The notes: a model not told the origin generated them from the sequence alone. DNA of 64,000 nucleotides from Phocaeicola faecalis (GCF_021730445.1 NZ_JADNRM010000005.1:1-64000), one strand, 5' to 3'; counted from the stretch's first letter, positions 43,494-52,598 are shown. Translations and numbers: made by a program.

Positions 43494-45671
43494 TTATTGA
43501 GCGATAAGCTCAACTACACGACTTTGTGTCTGTCCGCCGGTAAATACATTCAGTCCGACCTTCATCAGATAATCTCCTGAGAAAGTTCTACCATTGGCAT
43601 CCAGTCTTGATTTCTTTCCGGGCATCAGATTAATCTCTTCCACCTTATACATCTTCGCCGGATCCAATCCCTGCAATTTCACAGGCAACAGTTTCTCGCC
43701 AAAACGGGGATGGATATCATAAGCATACAGCACTGCTTGCTTCCGTCCTTCGCCCACATACATCACAGACATGTGATTGCCTTCATACGGAGAAATCAAG
43801 CGATAAAGTTCTCCATCCAGAATAACGGGCTTCAAACGGTTAAAGTTGGCAACCGCATTCTGGCAGTAGGCCAATTCGTCTTCACTCAATTCTTTCAAGC
43901 CCATATCGAAACCGAGTTTACACATAGAGGCTACATCAGTACGGAATTTCACACTGGTCTTGCTATTCCAGCTAGTGACATGAGCACACATAGCCTTAGC
44001 CGGGAAGAATTGTGAGAATCCCCATTGGATATACAAACGTTCGATAGGATCGGTATTATCACTACACCAAAATTCAGTAAAATATTTCAGTGCCTCATAA
44101 TCACAACGTGCACCACCGCCCGAACACAGCATCATCGGCACATTGGGATACTTGGCTTTCACTCTTTCCAAAACATTATAAACGCCACGCACATGGTTGA
44201 TATAGAGTTGGTCTTGCTTCTCTTTCAGATAGGGAGAATAAACATTGGTAATAGGGCTGTTGCAGTCCCACTTAAAGAAAGCCACATCCGGATTCTCAGT
44301 CATGATATTATCTACTACACCAAATACAAAATCCTGCACTTTCGGATTGCTCAAATCGAGTACCAGCTGATTACGGTAATAGTATGTTTCACGATTAGGC
44401 AGATGGATAGCCCATTCGGGATGCTTCTCAAAGAGCTCACTCTTCGGGTTTACCATTTCCGGTTCAATCCAGATACCAAACTTCACACCGGCTTCTTTGG
44501 CAGCAGCCACCAACGCAGGCACTCCATTAGGCAGTTTACTTTTTGTAGCCTCCCAGTCTCCCAAACCGGTATGGTCATTGTTACGAGGATACTTATTGGC
44601 AAACCAACCGTCGTCCAGCAAGAACATATCCACGCCCAGATGCTTGGCTTCCTTCATCAGTTCCACCAAGACTTTCTCATCAAACTTGAAACCGGTATTT
44701 TCCCAGTTATTGAGCAATGTCATACGATCACCCTTACCATCTTTCAACTGATAGTTACGCGCCCATGCATGAATGTTCCGGCTCGCCTTACCCGTTCCCT
44801 CCTTACTCAGCGTAAAGACAAACTCGGGAGTCTTGAACACATCCTTCGGAGCCAGTTCATAATAAGAAGCGTAAGGATTAATGGCAGGAATCACTCTCAG
44901 ATTGCCTTCATTATCCACTTCAAACGTAAAGCGGAAATTTCCGGTCCAACCGATAGTTCCCAACAGCACATCCCCCTGATGCTCATTGGCAGGCCGGTCA
45001 AAGCCCAACTCAAAGAAAGGCTGGACAAACATAGCCGCACGGCTTCCCAACTTGGTATCCAGGAGCTTTTTTCCGAATTGCAACTCTTGCGTACTCATCT
45101 GTACCTCTTTGGCCCAATCACTGCTGAACTCAGTCAGGAAATACTTCCCTGCAGAGAAATACAGCATAGTGGACGAATAACGTGAAAGCATCACCGGCTT
45201 TTTTTCCTGATGACTGATTTCACTCCAAGTCTTTATGACATCCTCTTTGGGATAAGCTACATAATGTAAGGTTACATCTACAGGATACTGATTATCGCGC
45301 AAGCGGATAATTGTTTCCGTCCCTCCCTCTACTGCCTTGCTTTCAGAAGACACATAACGCAATATGGTACACGGATTTCCATCGTTGTGAGTAATGGAAA
45401 CGGCAGGTTCAAAATAATCTTCGGCACCCGAACCGGCATATACCTCCCAGCCATTGGCCGAAGCATCCTTGCCCGAAGCAGACGGAAGACTGACAATATC
45501 CTGTTCATTCAGCAGTTTACTGCCCAGATAAGATTGGTACAAACGTCCGTTAGGAGCCACTTTCAAGATTAAATCCGTATTGTCGGTCGACACACGAATC
45601 GTTTTTCGGTTTTCTGCATTCACTTGAAGATATGCAAAGAATACAATTAGTAATAGAAAGATTTTCTTCAT
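43494..45671 (-). CDS. GH36 alpha-galactosidase
   Basis: A 725-residue enzyme hydrolysing alpha-1,6-galactosides such as raffinose and melibiose. A signal peptide (residues 1-19) predicts a periplasmic location. The N-terminal beta-sandwich is followed by the barrel: FLLDDGWFANKYP, WIEPEMVNPKSEL, nucleophile Asp469 in FKWDCN, CSGGGARCDYEAL, and acid/base Asp538 in CSDNTDPIERL. The length agrees with the family. It stands next to lpxH and no transporter, so it does not appear to be part of a polysaccharide utilisation locus within this window. Confidence 0.95.
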   Translation of the reverse strand: MKKIFLLLIVFFAYLQVNAENRKTIRVSTDNTDLILKVAPNGRLYQSYLGSKLLNEQDIVSLPSASGKDASANGWEVYAGSGAEDYFEPAVSITHNDGNPCTILRYVSSESKAVEGGTETIIRLRDNQYPVDVTLHYVAYPKEDVIKTWSEISHQEKKPVMLSRYSSTMLYFSAGKYFLTEFSSDWAKEVQMSTQELQFGKKLLDTKLGSRAAMFVQPFFELGFDRPANEHQGDVLLGTIGWTGNFRFTFEVDNEGNLRVIPAINPYASYYELAPKDVFKTPEFVFTLSKEGTGKASRNIHAWARNYQLKDGKGDRMTLLNNWENTGFKFDEKVLVELMKEAKHLGVDMFLLDDGWFANKYPRNNDHTGLGDWEATKSKLPNGVPALVAAAKEAGVKFGIWIEPEMVNPKSELFEKHPEWAIHLPNRETYYYRNQLVLDLSNPKVQDFVFGVVDNIMTENPDVAFFKWDCNSPITNVYSPYLKEKQDQLYINHVRGVYNVLERVKAKYPNVPMMLCSGGGARCDYEALKYFTEFWCSDNTDPIERLYIQWGFSQFFPAKAMCAHVTSWNSKTSVKFRTDVASMCKLGFDMGLKELSEDELAYCQNAVANFNRLKPVILDGELYRLISPYEGNHMSVMYVGEGRKQAVLYAYDIHPRFGEKLLPVKLQGLDPAKMYKVEEINLMPGKKSRLDANGRTFSGDYLMKVGLNVFTGGQTQSRVVELIAQ

Positions 45672-45705
45672 GGTATAAATTAAAAGGGGGTTATATAATA
45701 TTCAA

Positions 45706-46473
45706 TCAAGAATACTGACTTTCTCCTTCTATAAACTGCTCTAGGAACATATTTTCACCGTCAAAAACGGCATAAGAGAAGTCTTGTATCCAGTCTCCCA
45801 AAATAAGCATGCGCGATGTACGGCTCAGCATCAGGTCAAGCATTATGTGGCGATGGCCGTAAATAAAATAATTAATATCAGGATGGTTCTTAAGGTACTT
45901 CTTGGTAAAAAGCACTAAAGGTTCTTTGTCCTCTCCCATATATTCGGGTTCTTTGCCTCCTTCGCGCTTCATGCGACTGTGTTTCGCCCACTCCAATCCC
46001 AAGTCCACACTCCAGCGAGGATGTAAAGTAGAAAAAAGACGCTGCAAAGTGGTACTATGAAACATGGAGCGCAACAACTTGAACTTACGGTCGCCATCTC
46101 CCAACCCATCACCATGGGCAAGAAAGAACTCTTTACCATAAATTTCACAGGTAAGCGGCTGGCGATGAATAGTCACGCCACATTCCTTTTCCAGATAATC
46201 TCCACACCAGATATCATGATTTCCGATAAAGAAGTGGACTTCCACTCCCATATCGGTCAGTTCGGAGATTTTTCCCAAGAAGCGGGTATAGCCTTTCGGC
46301 ACTACCAACTTGAACTCATACCAAAAGTCGAACATATCTCCCAATAGATACACTGCTGCGGCATTATGCTTGATTCTGTCCAAAAAGTTCACCAAACGGC
46401 GTTCCTGTGTCCGTCCGTGCGCTATTGCACGCGACCCCAAATGTGCATCCGAAAGGAAATATATATTCTTCAT
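45706..46473 (-). CDS. lpxH: UDP-2,3-diacylglucosamine hydrolase
   Basis: A 255-residue metallophosphoesterase of lipid A synthesis, cleaving UMP from UDP-diacylglucosamine. Metal-binding motifs: FLSDAHLGSRA (residues 5-15), LGDMFDFWYEF, IGNHDIWCG, LAHGDGLGDGD and FIYGHRHIM. It is slightly longer than E. coli LpxH. Its start lies 4 bp after the stop of the DUF59 gene, so they share a transcript. Confidence 0.92.
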   Translation of the reverse strand: MKNIYFLSDAHLGSRAIAHGRTQERRLVNFLDRIKHNAAAVYLLGDMFDFWYEFKLVVPKGYTRFLGKISELTDMGVEVHFFIGNHDIWCGDYLEKECGVTIHRQPLTCEIYGKEFFLAHGDGLGDGDRKFKLLRSMFHSTTLQRLFSTLHPRWSVDLGLEWAKHSRMKREGGKEPEYMGEDKEPLVLFTKKYLKNHPDINYFIYGHRHIMLDLMLSRTSRMLILGDWIQDFSYAVFDGENMFLEQFIEGESQYS

Positions 46474-46477
46474 AATC

Positions 46478-46798
46478 TTAAAGGAATCCTAATTCAAGTT
46501 TTGCTTCTTCACTCATCATGTCCTTATCCCATTCGGGTTCGAACACCAAATTAATGACGGAGGAGTTTACCCCTTCCACCGAATCCACCTTTTGACGCAC
46601 ATCCTCCATAATAAAGTCAGCGGCGGGACAGTTGGGAGCAGTAAGCGTCATATCAATACTTACCTCTCCATTGTCTTCCAGGTCAATCTTGTAGATTAAT
46701 CCTAAATCGTATATATTAACCGGAATCTCAGGGTCATATACGGTCTTCAACATCGCTATTATTCTCTCTTCTATTTTCAAACGGGTCTCTGCATCCAT
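46478..46798 (-). CDS. DUF59 / MIP18-type iron-sulfur assembly protein
   Basis: A 106-residue cytoplasmic protein if begun at 46798; the frame is open 17 codons further upstream, but that extension is Ile/Lys-rich and the family starts with ETRLKIEERIIAMLKTVYDPE. Motifs PVNIYDLGLIYKI and MTLTAPNCPAADFI, with the conserved cysteine, identify it as a MIP18/SufT-like protein helping Fe-S cluster maturation. It is 4 bp upstream of lpxH. The region before it (46799-47188) holds no convincing gene. Confidence 0.9.
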   Translation of the reverse strand: MDAETRLKIEERIIAMLKTVYDPEIPVNIYDLGLIYKIDLEDNGEVSIDMTLTAPNCPAADFIMEDVRQKVDSVEGVNSSVINLVFEPEWDKDMMSEEAKLELGFL

Positions 46799-47188
46799 AA
46801 TTCTCGTTATTTTAATTGCAAATTTAATGATTTTACAACAGTATACCAAACGTTTCTACATATATCTACAGCAGGCGTTCCGGAAGGCATGCAAACGATG
46901 TTCCGCCGCAGTCCAACCCTGAAGAAACGGAATGAAAGAACCAACATGAAGAACCGGGTCAAAGCATAAAAAAACATGGCAGTACAAACATGTATCCATG
47001 AGCTGATAAAAGCCTGTTTCAACCTTCGCCAACCGGAAAGCCCAAAGCCGCCCGACAGCTATACGGCTCTTTCTTTCAACGTGATAGACCAAATCTATGA
47101 GCTAATAGACAAATCCGATTGCAACAGTCTTGAAAAAGATATAACTTTGCCCACGACAAACAAATTAATTCATTAAAAACACAGTAAC
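46799..47188. other. Intergenic region between DUF59 and the QueD-like gene
   Basis: A 390-bp divergent gap. For the plus-strand gene, ATTG (47118-47121), 20 bp and TAACTTTG (47142-47149) form a likely promoter. Short frames on both strands (for example 46976-47176 plus, 46807-47022 minus) lack any recognisable sequence features; the plus one overlaps the promoter. I see nothing else. Confidence 0.5.
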
Positions 47189-47755
47189 ATGAGAAGTATT
47201 ACTACATTTGATTTACAGTATGCCCACAGATTCTACGGTTTCCAGGGCGAGGCACAGTACCTTCACGGACATACAGGTGTCCTGACCATTGAAGTTGAGG
47301 ATACGGTGAATGCCGGTGTGAACATGGTCTATCCGTGTAATGAAATCCAAAAGGTAGCATGGGATGTTTTAAAAAACTTCGACCACGCTCTGGTTCTTAG
47401 AGAAGACGACCCGCTGCTTCCGGCTGTACTTGAGGTATACGAGAAACAGGGAATCAAAAACGGACACCCCCAAAACAAGATGAAGGGAGAGGCGTTCAAG
47501 ACCACTCTTGCCACCGCATATCCGGATTGTCGCCTGGTAGTGACCAAGGAGACCATGACGGTGGAAGGCATGATCAAGATTGTATATGAGCTGTTGAAGG
47601 ACAAACTGAACATTGCCAAGATTACCTTTACCAGCGGAGTAAACGCAGGATCGGCTGAGTTTGACACACACAACGACATTGAGCGTTGCCCATTGTGCGG
47701 TATCTCGCTGAACGAAGAGGGTGTATGTCCCAAGTGCGGATATAAAAAGAAATAA
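47189..47755 (+). CDS. QueD/PTPS-like protein with C-terminal zinc ribbon
   Basis: A 188-residue protein with the T-fold of 6-pyruvoyl-tetrahydropterin synthase / QueD. The three zinc-binding histidines are present (His13, His26, His28 in LHGHTG), as is the Asp65-His66 pair (NFDHALVL). Two other family residues appear lost: the catalytic cysteine four positions before the first H of HGH is Ala22, and the glutamate that anchors the pterin (in the usual WET motif) aligns with Gly150. A zinc ribbon is appended (Cys167, Cys170, Cys180, Cys183). It is not in a queuosine cluster. It may therefore act on another substrate or use another mechanism; the alignment was done by eye. Confidence 0.75.
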   Translation: MRSITTFDLQYAHRFYGFQGEAQYLHGHTGVLTIEVEDTVNAGVNMVYPCNEIQKVAWDVLKNFDHALVLREDDPLLPAVLEVYEKQGIKNGHPQNKMKGEAFKTTLATAYPDCRLVVTKETMTVEGMIKIVYELLKDKLNIAKITFTSGVNAGSAEFDTHNDIERCPLCGISLNEEGVCPKCGYKKK

Positions 47756-47898
47756 GTAGTCCGGGACCTGTTCCATCGGAGGGAGTATTCTGAAAAAGGA
47801 TACCCCCTTTTGACATATGAGCCACACAACCCAGTATTGAATATACCGTTGCAAACGGAACTGAAAACAATAAAAACACACTTAAATCCTGATTGTAT

Positions 47899-48447
47899 AT
47901 GACAACGACCAACCTTCTTTTTCGTACCGGTACACTGGCCGCCTTTCTTTCCGTGGCAGTGTCTTGCGGACAAAAGCAGACCGAAGCCGGAGCTCCGGCT
48001 GCCGAAAACAAAACAGAAAGTACAACTGAAATTGTACTGAAAGATTATGGCAATGCGCCATGCGTGCTGGATATCGAAGCCTATACCGTAGGCAACGACA
48101 ATTTCCGCACCACCCTGTGGACAGGATTGAACCTGCAAGTGACAGTGATGAGCATTCCGGCGGGCGGAGATATCGGCCTGGAACTCCACTCCGAGATTGA
48201 CCAGTTCCTCCGCATCGAGCAGGGACAAGGACAAGTGGTTATGGGTGATAGCCGCGACAAGCTTGATTTCGTTCAGGAGGTAAAGGCGGATGAGGCGGTA
48301 TTTGTTCCCGCCGGCAAATGGCATAACCTGATCAATACAGGCAGCGAACCTATTAAACTATATTCGATTTATGCGCCCGCCGAACATCCGCACGGCACCA
48401 TTCACCAGACACAGGCCGAGGCAATGGAAGATGAGCACCATCACTGA
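47899..48447 (+). CDS. Cupin-domain lipoprotein
   Basis: A 182-residue protein begun at the ATG at 47899; an in-frame TTG lies two codons earlier. A hydrophobic signal ends in the lipobox VSCG, so Cys near residue 23 is lipidated. Residues 75-165 form a cupin barrel: MSIPAGGDIGLELHSEIDQFLRIEQGQGQV and FVPAGKWHNLINTGSEPIKLYSIYAP, with the usual His, Glu and His metal ligands. The end is His-rich (HPHGTIHQ, DEHHH). The substrate is unknown; metal sequestration or an isomerase-type reaction is possible. It follows the QueD-like gene by 143 bp. Confidence 0.85.
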   Translation: MTTTNLLFRTGTLAAFLSVAVSCGQKQTEAGAPAAENKTESTTEIVLKDYGNAPCVLDIEAYTVGNDNFRTTLWTGLNLQVTVMSIPAGGDIGLELHSEIDQFLRIEQGQGQVVMGDSRDKLDFVQEVKADEAVFVPAGKWHNLINTGSEPIKLYSIYAPAEHPHGTIHQTQAEAMEDEHHH

Positions 48448-48477
48448 TTTGCCGAATCAGGTTATATAAAAAAACTG

Positions 48478-48539
48478 AAAGGCAGGAAGTATTCATAACC
48501 GAATACTTTTTGCCTTTTAAATTAAAACCGGTATATTTG
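48478..48539 (+). terminator. Terminator of the cupin gene overlapping the GH88 promoter
   Basis: AAAGGCAGGAAGTATTC (48478-48494) and GAATACTTTTTGCCTTT (48501-48517) form a 17-bp stem with two G-T wobbles and a six-base loop. The TTTG at 48509-48512 inside the right arm, 19 bp, and TATATTTG at 48532-48539 give an ideal Bacteroides promoter for the GH88 gene. Terminator and promoter thus share bases. Confidence 0.75.
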
Positions 48540-48568
48540 TCACAAAAACCTAATAATCTATCTCTATT

Positions 48569-49771
48569 ATGAACAAATTATCGTATGGTGTATTATGGGC
48601 CGTTACCGTCTTATTGGCCGCCTGTGATGCACAACCCAAACAAGAACCTATCGAAGAGATCATCGACCGCGGCTTGAAGGCTTCGACCGAACAGGCCCTA
48701 TTAATGGCAAAAGAACTGGAAACACAGGAAGGTCGTCTGCCGAAAACAATCAATAAAGAAGGCAAGCTGGAAACCAGCGATTACAGTTGGTGGTGCAGCG
48801 GTTTCTTCCCGGGTGAATTGTGGTATTTATATGAATACAATCCGACCCCGGAAATGAAAAAATATGCAGAAATGTACACCGACCGTGTAGAAGAGGTAAA
48901 ACATATCACTTACAGCCACGACGTCGGTTTCATGCTATATTGCAGCTACGGCAACGGTTACCGCCTGACCGGAAAACCGGAGTATAAAGACGTGATGCTG
49001 ACCGGAGTCAATTCACTGGCTACCCGTTATGACGAACGGGTGGGAGCCATCCGTTCCTGGGACTTCAATAAAAAAATCTGGCAGTTCCCGGTCATCATTG
49101 ACAATATGATGAATCTGGAATTCTTCAGTTGGGCTTCGAAGGCATCCGGTGACGACCGTTTCCGCAAAATGGCCATTTCTCATGCAGACAAGACCATGCT
49201 TCACCATTTTCGTGATGACTATAGCTGTTATCATGTAGTTTCCTATGATACGATAACCGGCATGCCGCATAAAAAGCAGACCCATCAGGGAGCGGCTGAC
49301 GAATCAGCCTGGGCCCGCGGACAGGCTTGGGCTTTGTATGGCTTCACTATGATGTATCGTGAGACAGGCAAAGCAGAGTATTTGACGCATGCCAAACATA
49401 TTGCCTCATTTATTATGAACCATCCGAATATGCCGGCCGATAAAGTTCCTTATTGGGATTTTGACGCTCCGGGCATTCCCGATGTACCCCGTGATGCCTC
49501 CGCCGCTGCAATCATGGCCTCTGCCCTAATAGAACTGAGCCAACTGGACAAGAGTACGGAGGCAAAGAGTTACCTGGACTTTGCAGAACAACAGATTCGT
49601 TCGTTAACAAGTCCCGACTATCTGGCTGCAAAAGGTACGAACTGCAATTTTGCCCTGATGCATTCCACCGGCCATTTTCCCGGAAACAGTGAAGTTGATG
49701 TTCCCTTGAGCTATGCCGATTATTATTATGTAGAAGCTCTGATGCGTTTAAGAAACCAGCTGAAGAAATAA
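48569..49771 (+). CDS. GH88 unsaturated glucuronyl hydrolase lipoprotein
   Basis: A 400-residue enzyme removing the 4,5-unsaturated uronic acid left by polysaccharide lyases on glycosaminoglycan or similar oligosaccharides. The lipobox LAAC (Cys19) predicts membrane anchoring. The (alpha/alpha)6 barrel has SWWCSGFFPGELWYLYEY, the two expected aspartates in SHDVGF (Asp118) and VIIDNMMNLE (Asp178), and ESAWARGQAWALYGF. No lyase or sulfatase gene is adjacent, so the natural polymer cannot be named. It is transcribed alone from its own promoter. Confidence 0.93.
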   Translation: MNKLSYGVLWAVTVLLAACDAQPKQEPIEEIIDRGLKASTEQALLMAKELETQEGRLPKTINKEGKLETSDYSWWCSGFFPGELWYLYEYNPTPEMKKYAEMYTDRVEEVKHITYSHDVGFMLYCSYGNGYRLTGKPEYKDVMLTGVNSLATRYDERVGAIRSWDFNKKIWQFPVIIDNMMNLEFFSWASKASGDDRFRKMAISHADKTMLHHFRDDYSCYHVVSYDTITGMPHKKQTHQGAADESAWARGQAWALYGFTMMYRETGKAEYLTHAKHIASFIMNHPNMPADKVPYWDFDAPGIPDVPRDASAAAIMASALIELSQLDKSTEAKSYLDFAEQQIRSLTSPDYLAAKGTNCNFALMHSTGHFPGNSEVDVPLSYADYYYVEALMRLRNQLKK

Positions 49772-49845
49772 ATTCTTATCACCAACCCGCCTCCATCCGG
49801 CCTATGCGCTTGCTGAACCTTCACAAGGCACAGGCCGAGGCGGTT

Positions 49846-50535
49846 CTATATTCTTCCCTCATCGGCATAACTATAATATTTGCCGTCTGTTAAAATAACA
49901 TGGTCAATCAACCTTATATTCATTATTTTGGCAGCTTTATCCAACTGTTCGGTCAGGCAATCATCTTCCCTGCTGGGACGCAGACTTCCCGAAGGATGAT
50001 TATGGCAAAGCGCCATCGACACAGCACGCTTCATCAATGCCTCTCGCAAGATACAACGAATATCCACAGCAGTGGCAGCCAGTCCACCGGCACTTATTTT
50101 CACCCTGTCTATTACTTTTGAGGCTTGATTGAGCAACAACACCCAACATTCTTCCGTAGGCAAATCGCACATCAAAGGATAAAAATATTGATAAACATCA
50201 CAAGAACTGAGTATCCTTTTCCGCTCCTTCACCTCTTCTTCCTTACGTCGCTTCCCCAGTTCGGAAGCAGCAAGAATACTGATGGCTTTAGCCGGACCTA
50301 TTCCCTTATAATGGCACAAATCATCAATACTGCATTTGCCCAACTCGTTCAAATTATTATGATAGTCACCCAATATCTTCCGCATCAGTTCCACGGCCGA
50401 GTCTTCCGTATTTCCCGAACCTATCAGAATAGCCAATAATTCGGCATTGGAAAGCGCAGCCACCCCATGATGAGCCATCTTTTCACGCGGCCGGTCCTCC
50501 TCCGCCCAACGGTTTATAGCCAGTTTCTCCCCCAT
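49846..50535 (-). CDS. radC: RadC-family JAMM protein
   Basis: A 229-residue protein named RadC/YicR. The N-terminal helix-hairpin-helix domain (SIDDLCHYKGIGPAKAISILAA) is followed by an MPN/JAMM metalloprotease fold with the zinc motif CHNHPSGSLRPSREDD. The historic link to DNA repair is doubtful; the biochemical role is not established. Its start codon overlaps the stop of the GT2 gene by 1 bp, so both are in one transcript. Confidence 0.92.
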   Translation of the reverse strand: MGEKLAINRWAEEDRPREKMAHHGVAALSNAELLAILIGSGNTEDSAVELMRKILGDYHNNLNELGKCSIDDLCHYKGIGPAKAISILAASELGKRRKEEEVKERKRILSSCDVYQYFYPLMCDLPTEECWVLLLNQASKVIDRVKISAGGLAATAVDIRCILREALMKRAVSMALCHNHPSGSLRPSREDDCLTEQLDKAAKIMNIRLIDHVILTDGKYYSYADEGRI

Positions 50536-51524
50536 TATTTATAAAAGTTCTTTTCAAACGCCGCAAACTCGTCTTTCTTCAGCACACAACGCTTCCACCA
50601 TGCCCGTAAAAAACCCGTTCCGTATCCAGTCAACTGAATGAACGAAGCCACAATAGAAAGCAATCCTATTTTCAAGCTCCTATTTTGCAATGTCGAGTCA
50701 ATACATATAATGACAGCAAAGAGCAAAAGTAACGACAAACTCCATGCACAGACCAACGAACCCAATAATAAAAACAGTACCCCCAATGTAAAGACTGCCG
50801 GTAACAAATGTACTATTTTCAATGATTCCGGATATTTTTTATACAGATTGATGCGTGCAATACCCGAGTTATGCACCTGTTTGAAGAATTTCTTCAAGTC
50901 CGTACGGCGTTTGTGCCACACCCATGCCTCGGGAAACAACCGGCAGGCATAACCTCCCTTGAATATCCGGATGCTGAAATCAATATCCTCTCCAAAACGC
51001 ATTTTGGAGAAGCCGCCCAACGCTTTATATACTTCCGCCCGCACTCCCATATTGAAACTGCGCGGATAGAACTTGTCCATTTTCTTTTTGCCACCGCGAA
51101 TACCTCCGGTCGTAAAGAATGAAGTCATGGCATAGTTGATAGCCTTCTGCACATCGGAAAACGACTCATGTGCACGGTCGGGTCCCCCGAAAGCATCCGC
51201 CCTTTCCCTTTGCAACTCTGCTCCGACCGCCGCCAGATAACCTTCGGGCAATATACAATCGGAATCCAGAATAATAAGATATTCCCCATTACTGCGCTCG
51301 GAGCCATAATTACGAGTTTGTCCCGGCCCGGAATTAGGCTTATTATAATAATGTATATCCAAACAATCGGCATAACGCTCCACCACCTCTTTACAAGGAA
51401 CAGACGAGCCGTCCTCCACCACTATCACTTCAAAGTCCTTCTCCGTCTGCCGCGTGAGACTTTCCAGCAACTCATCCACTTCATCCGGACGATTATAAAC
51501 CGGTATAATAAAAGAATATCTCAT
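50535..51524 (-). CDS. Glycosyltransferase family 2
   Basis: A 329-residue membrane-associated GT-A glycosyltransferase. The N-terminus has the nucleotide-sugar site (SFIIPVYNRPDEVDELLESL, VVEDGSS, and LILDSDCILPEG with a DxD-type motif). GEDIDFSIRIFKGGY carries the catalytic ED pair, and two C-terminal membrane helices (about residues 240-290) anchor it. It probably adds a sugar to a lipid-linked surface polymer; donor and acceptor are unknown. It is upstream of radC with overlapping codons. Confidence 0.88.
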   Translation of the reverse strand: MRYSFIIPVYNRPDEVDELLESLTRQTEKDFEVIVVEDGSSVPCKEVVERYADCLDIHYYNKPNSGPGQTRNYGSERSNGEYLIILDSDCILPEGYLAAVGAELQRERADAFGGPDRAHESFSDVQKAINYAMTSFFTTGGIRGGKKKMDKFYPRSFNMGVRAEVYKALGGFSKMRFGEDIDFSIRIFKGGYACRLFPEAWVWHKRRTDLKKFFKQVHNSGIARINLYKKYPESLKIVHLLPAVFTLGVLFLLLGSLVCAWSLSLLLLFAVIICIDSTLQNRSLKIGLLSIVASFIQLTGYGTGFLRAWWKRCVLKKDEFAAFEKNFYK

Positions 51525-51556
51525 AAACTGCTATCATTTTGTCGTACAAAGGAACA

Positions 51557-51595
51557 CAAAAAAGGCGGAGCTTGCAACAAGTTCCGCCTTTTTAT
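51557..51595 (-). terminator. Terminator of efp
   Basis: Arms AAAAAGGCGGAGCTTG and CAAGTTCCGCCTTTTT pair with a single G-T wobble around a three-base loop, with A/T tails on both sides. It lies between the end of efp and the start of the GT2 gene, both minus strand. Confidence 0.9.
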
Positions 51596-51612
51596 ATACT
51601 GGTTTACAGAGA

Positions 51613-52179
51613 TTATGCTTTCACACGACCCACGTATGAACCGTCACGAGTATCGATTTCGATTGTTTCACCTTCATTGATGAACAAAGGAACGCGAACC
51701 GTTGCACCCGATTCCACTGTAGCAGGTTTCAATGTATTTGTAGCTGTATCACCCTTCAATCCCGGTTCTGTATAAGTAATCTTCATCTGTACTTTAACAG
51801 GAACATCAGCAAAAAGAACCGTTTCGGTAGAAGCGTCAGAAACTACATCTACCACCATTCCTTCCAGCAGGAAGTCCACACCGTTAATCAAATCGTGAGC
51901 GATAGGAATTTGGTCGAATGTTTCCTGATTCATAAACTGATAGTTGTCCCCATCATGATAAAGAAACTGATGCGGACGACGTTCCACACGTACATCTTCC
52001 AGTTTTTCACCGATATTGAAACGACGTTCCAGGACGTAACCATTAACTACATCTTTCAATTTAGTACGCATGAACGTATTACCTTTTCCCGGTTTTACAT
52101 GCAGGAAGTCAATACAGAAATACAACTTGCCGTCCATACGGATAGCAGTTCCGATTTTAATGTCTTGAGCATTAATCAT
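51613..52179 (-). CDS. efp: Elongation factor P
   Basis: A 188-residue translation factor that relieves ribosome stalling at proline runs. It has the three-barrel layout: KOW-like N-terminus with the tip loop VKPGKGNTFMRTKL, whose lysine is the usual modification site, a middle OB barrel, and the C-terminal signature KPATVESGATVRVPLFINEGETIEIDTR. No genes for the EpmA/EpmB or EarP modification routes are nearby. It is divergent from rpmH, a combination that suggests shared growth-rate control. Confidence 0.96.
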   Translation of the reverse strand: MINAQDIKIGTAIRMDGKLYFCIDFLHVKPGKGNTFMRTKLKDVVNGYVLERRFNIGEKLEDVRVERRPHQFLYHDGDNYQFMNQETFDQIPIAHDLINGVDFLLEGMVVDVVSDASTETVLFADVPVKVQMKITYTEPGLKGDTATNTLKPATVESGATVRVPLFINEGETIEIDTRDGSYVGRVKA

Positions 52180-52245
52180 ACTTTTCTTTGCTTATATTTG
52201 ATTATTATTTCAGATTATATTCACTTACGGTCGTGATTTCGGGTG

Positions 52246-52335
52246 CAAAAGTAATGTAAATCAAGAAAAAACGCAAAAAGAAATCACTAAAAATGAGTTA
52301 TCTCTTTGTTTATTTCAAAAAAGTCACTAATTTTG
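52246..52335. promoter_or_regulatory. Divergent promoters efp / rpmH
   Basis: For rpmH (plus): TTTG at 52305-52308, 19 bp, TAATTTTG at 52328-52335. For efp (minus): TTTG at 52277-52274, 20 bp, TACTTTTG at 52253-52246. Both are near-perfect Bacteroides primary-sigma promoters, with start points about 90 bp apart. Confidence 0.8.
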
Positions 52336-52380
52336 CAGCCCGTTACAGCGTGAATAATAACATAAAAATAAGTATATACA

Positions 52381-52536
52381 ATGAAAAGAACATTCCAACC
52401 CTCTAACAGAAAGAGAAAAAACAAACACGGATTCCGTGAAAGAATGGCAACTGCTAATGGCCGTCGCGTATTGGCGAGCCGTCGTGCAAAAGGTCGTAAG
52501 AAATTAACTGTATCTGATGAATACAACGGAAAATAA
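52381..52536 (+). CDS. rpmH: Ribosomal protein L34
   Basis: A 51-residue, highly basic protein of the large ribosomal subunit, reading [18 protein letters not shown], then [20 protein letters not shown] and ending in TVSDEYNGK. All L34 signature positions are present; the C-terminal extension beyond the usual 44-46 residues is normal in Bacteroidetes. It has its own strong promoter and a terminator directly after it. Unlike many genomes it is not beside rnpA and dnaA. Confidence 0.97.
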   Translation: MKRTFQPSNRKRKNKHGFRERMATANGRRVLASRRAKGRKKLTVSDEYNGK

Positions 52537-52556
52537 TTCATCTGACCGGAGAAAAT

Positions 52557-52598
52557 AAAAGGAGTAAAGTGAATCACTTTACTCCTTTTATTTTTTAT
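52557..52598. terminator. Bidirectional terminator rpmH / sulfatase maturase
   Basis: AAAAGGAGTAAAGTGA, loop ATC, then ACTTTACTCCTTTT followed by ATTTTTT: a near-perfect 14-bp stem with T-runs on both strands, between two convergent genes. The last codon of the maturase gene lies at its edge. Confidence 0.92.

Noticed and set aside
44025..45185. A 386-codon plus-strand frame opposite the GH36 gene
   Set aside because: The minus strand encodes an intact alpha-galactosidase with all catalytic motifs; the antisense frame has none.
46976..47176. A 66-codon plus-strand frame before the QueD-like gene
   Set aside because: No recognisable motif, and it covers the probable promoter of the QueD-like gene (47118-47149).
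49782..49845. Possible terminator between GH88 and radC
   Set aside because: The GC-rich arms pair only imperfectly and no T-run follows on either strand.
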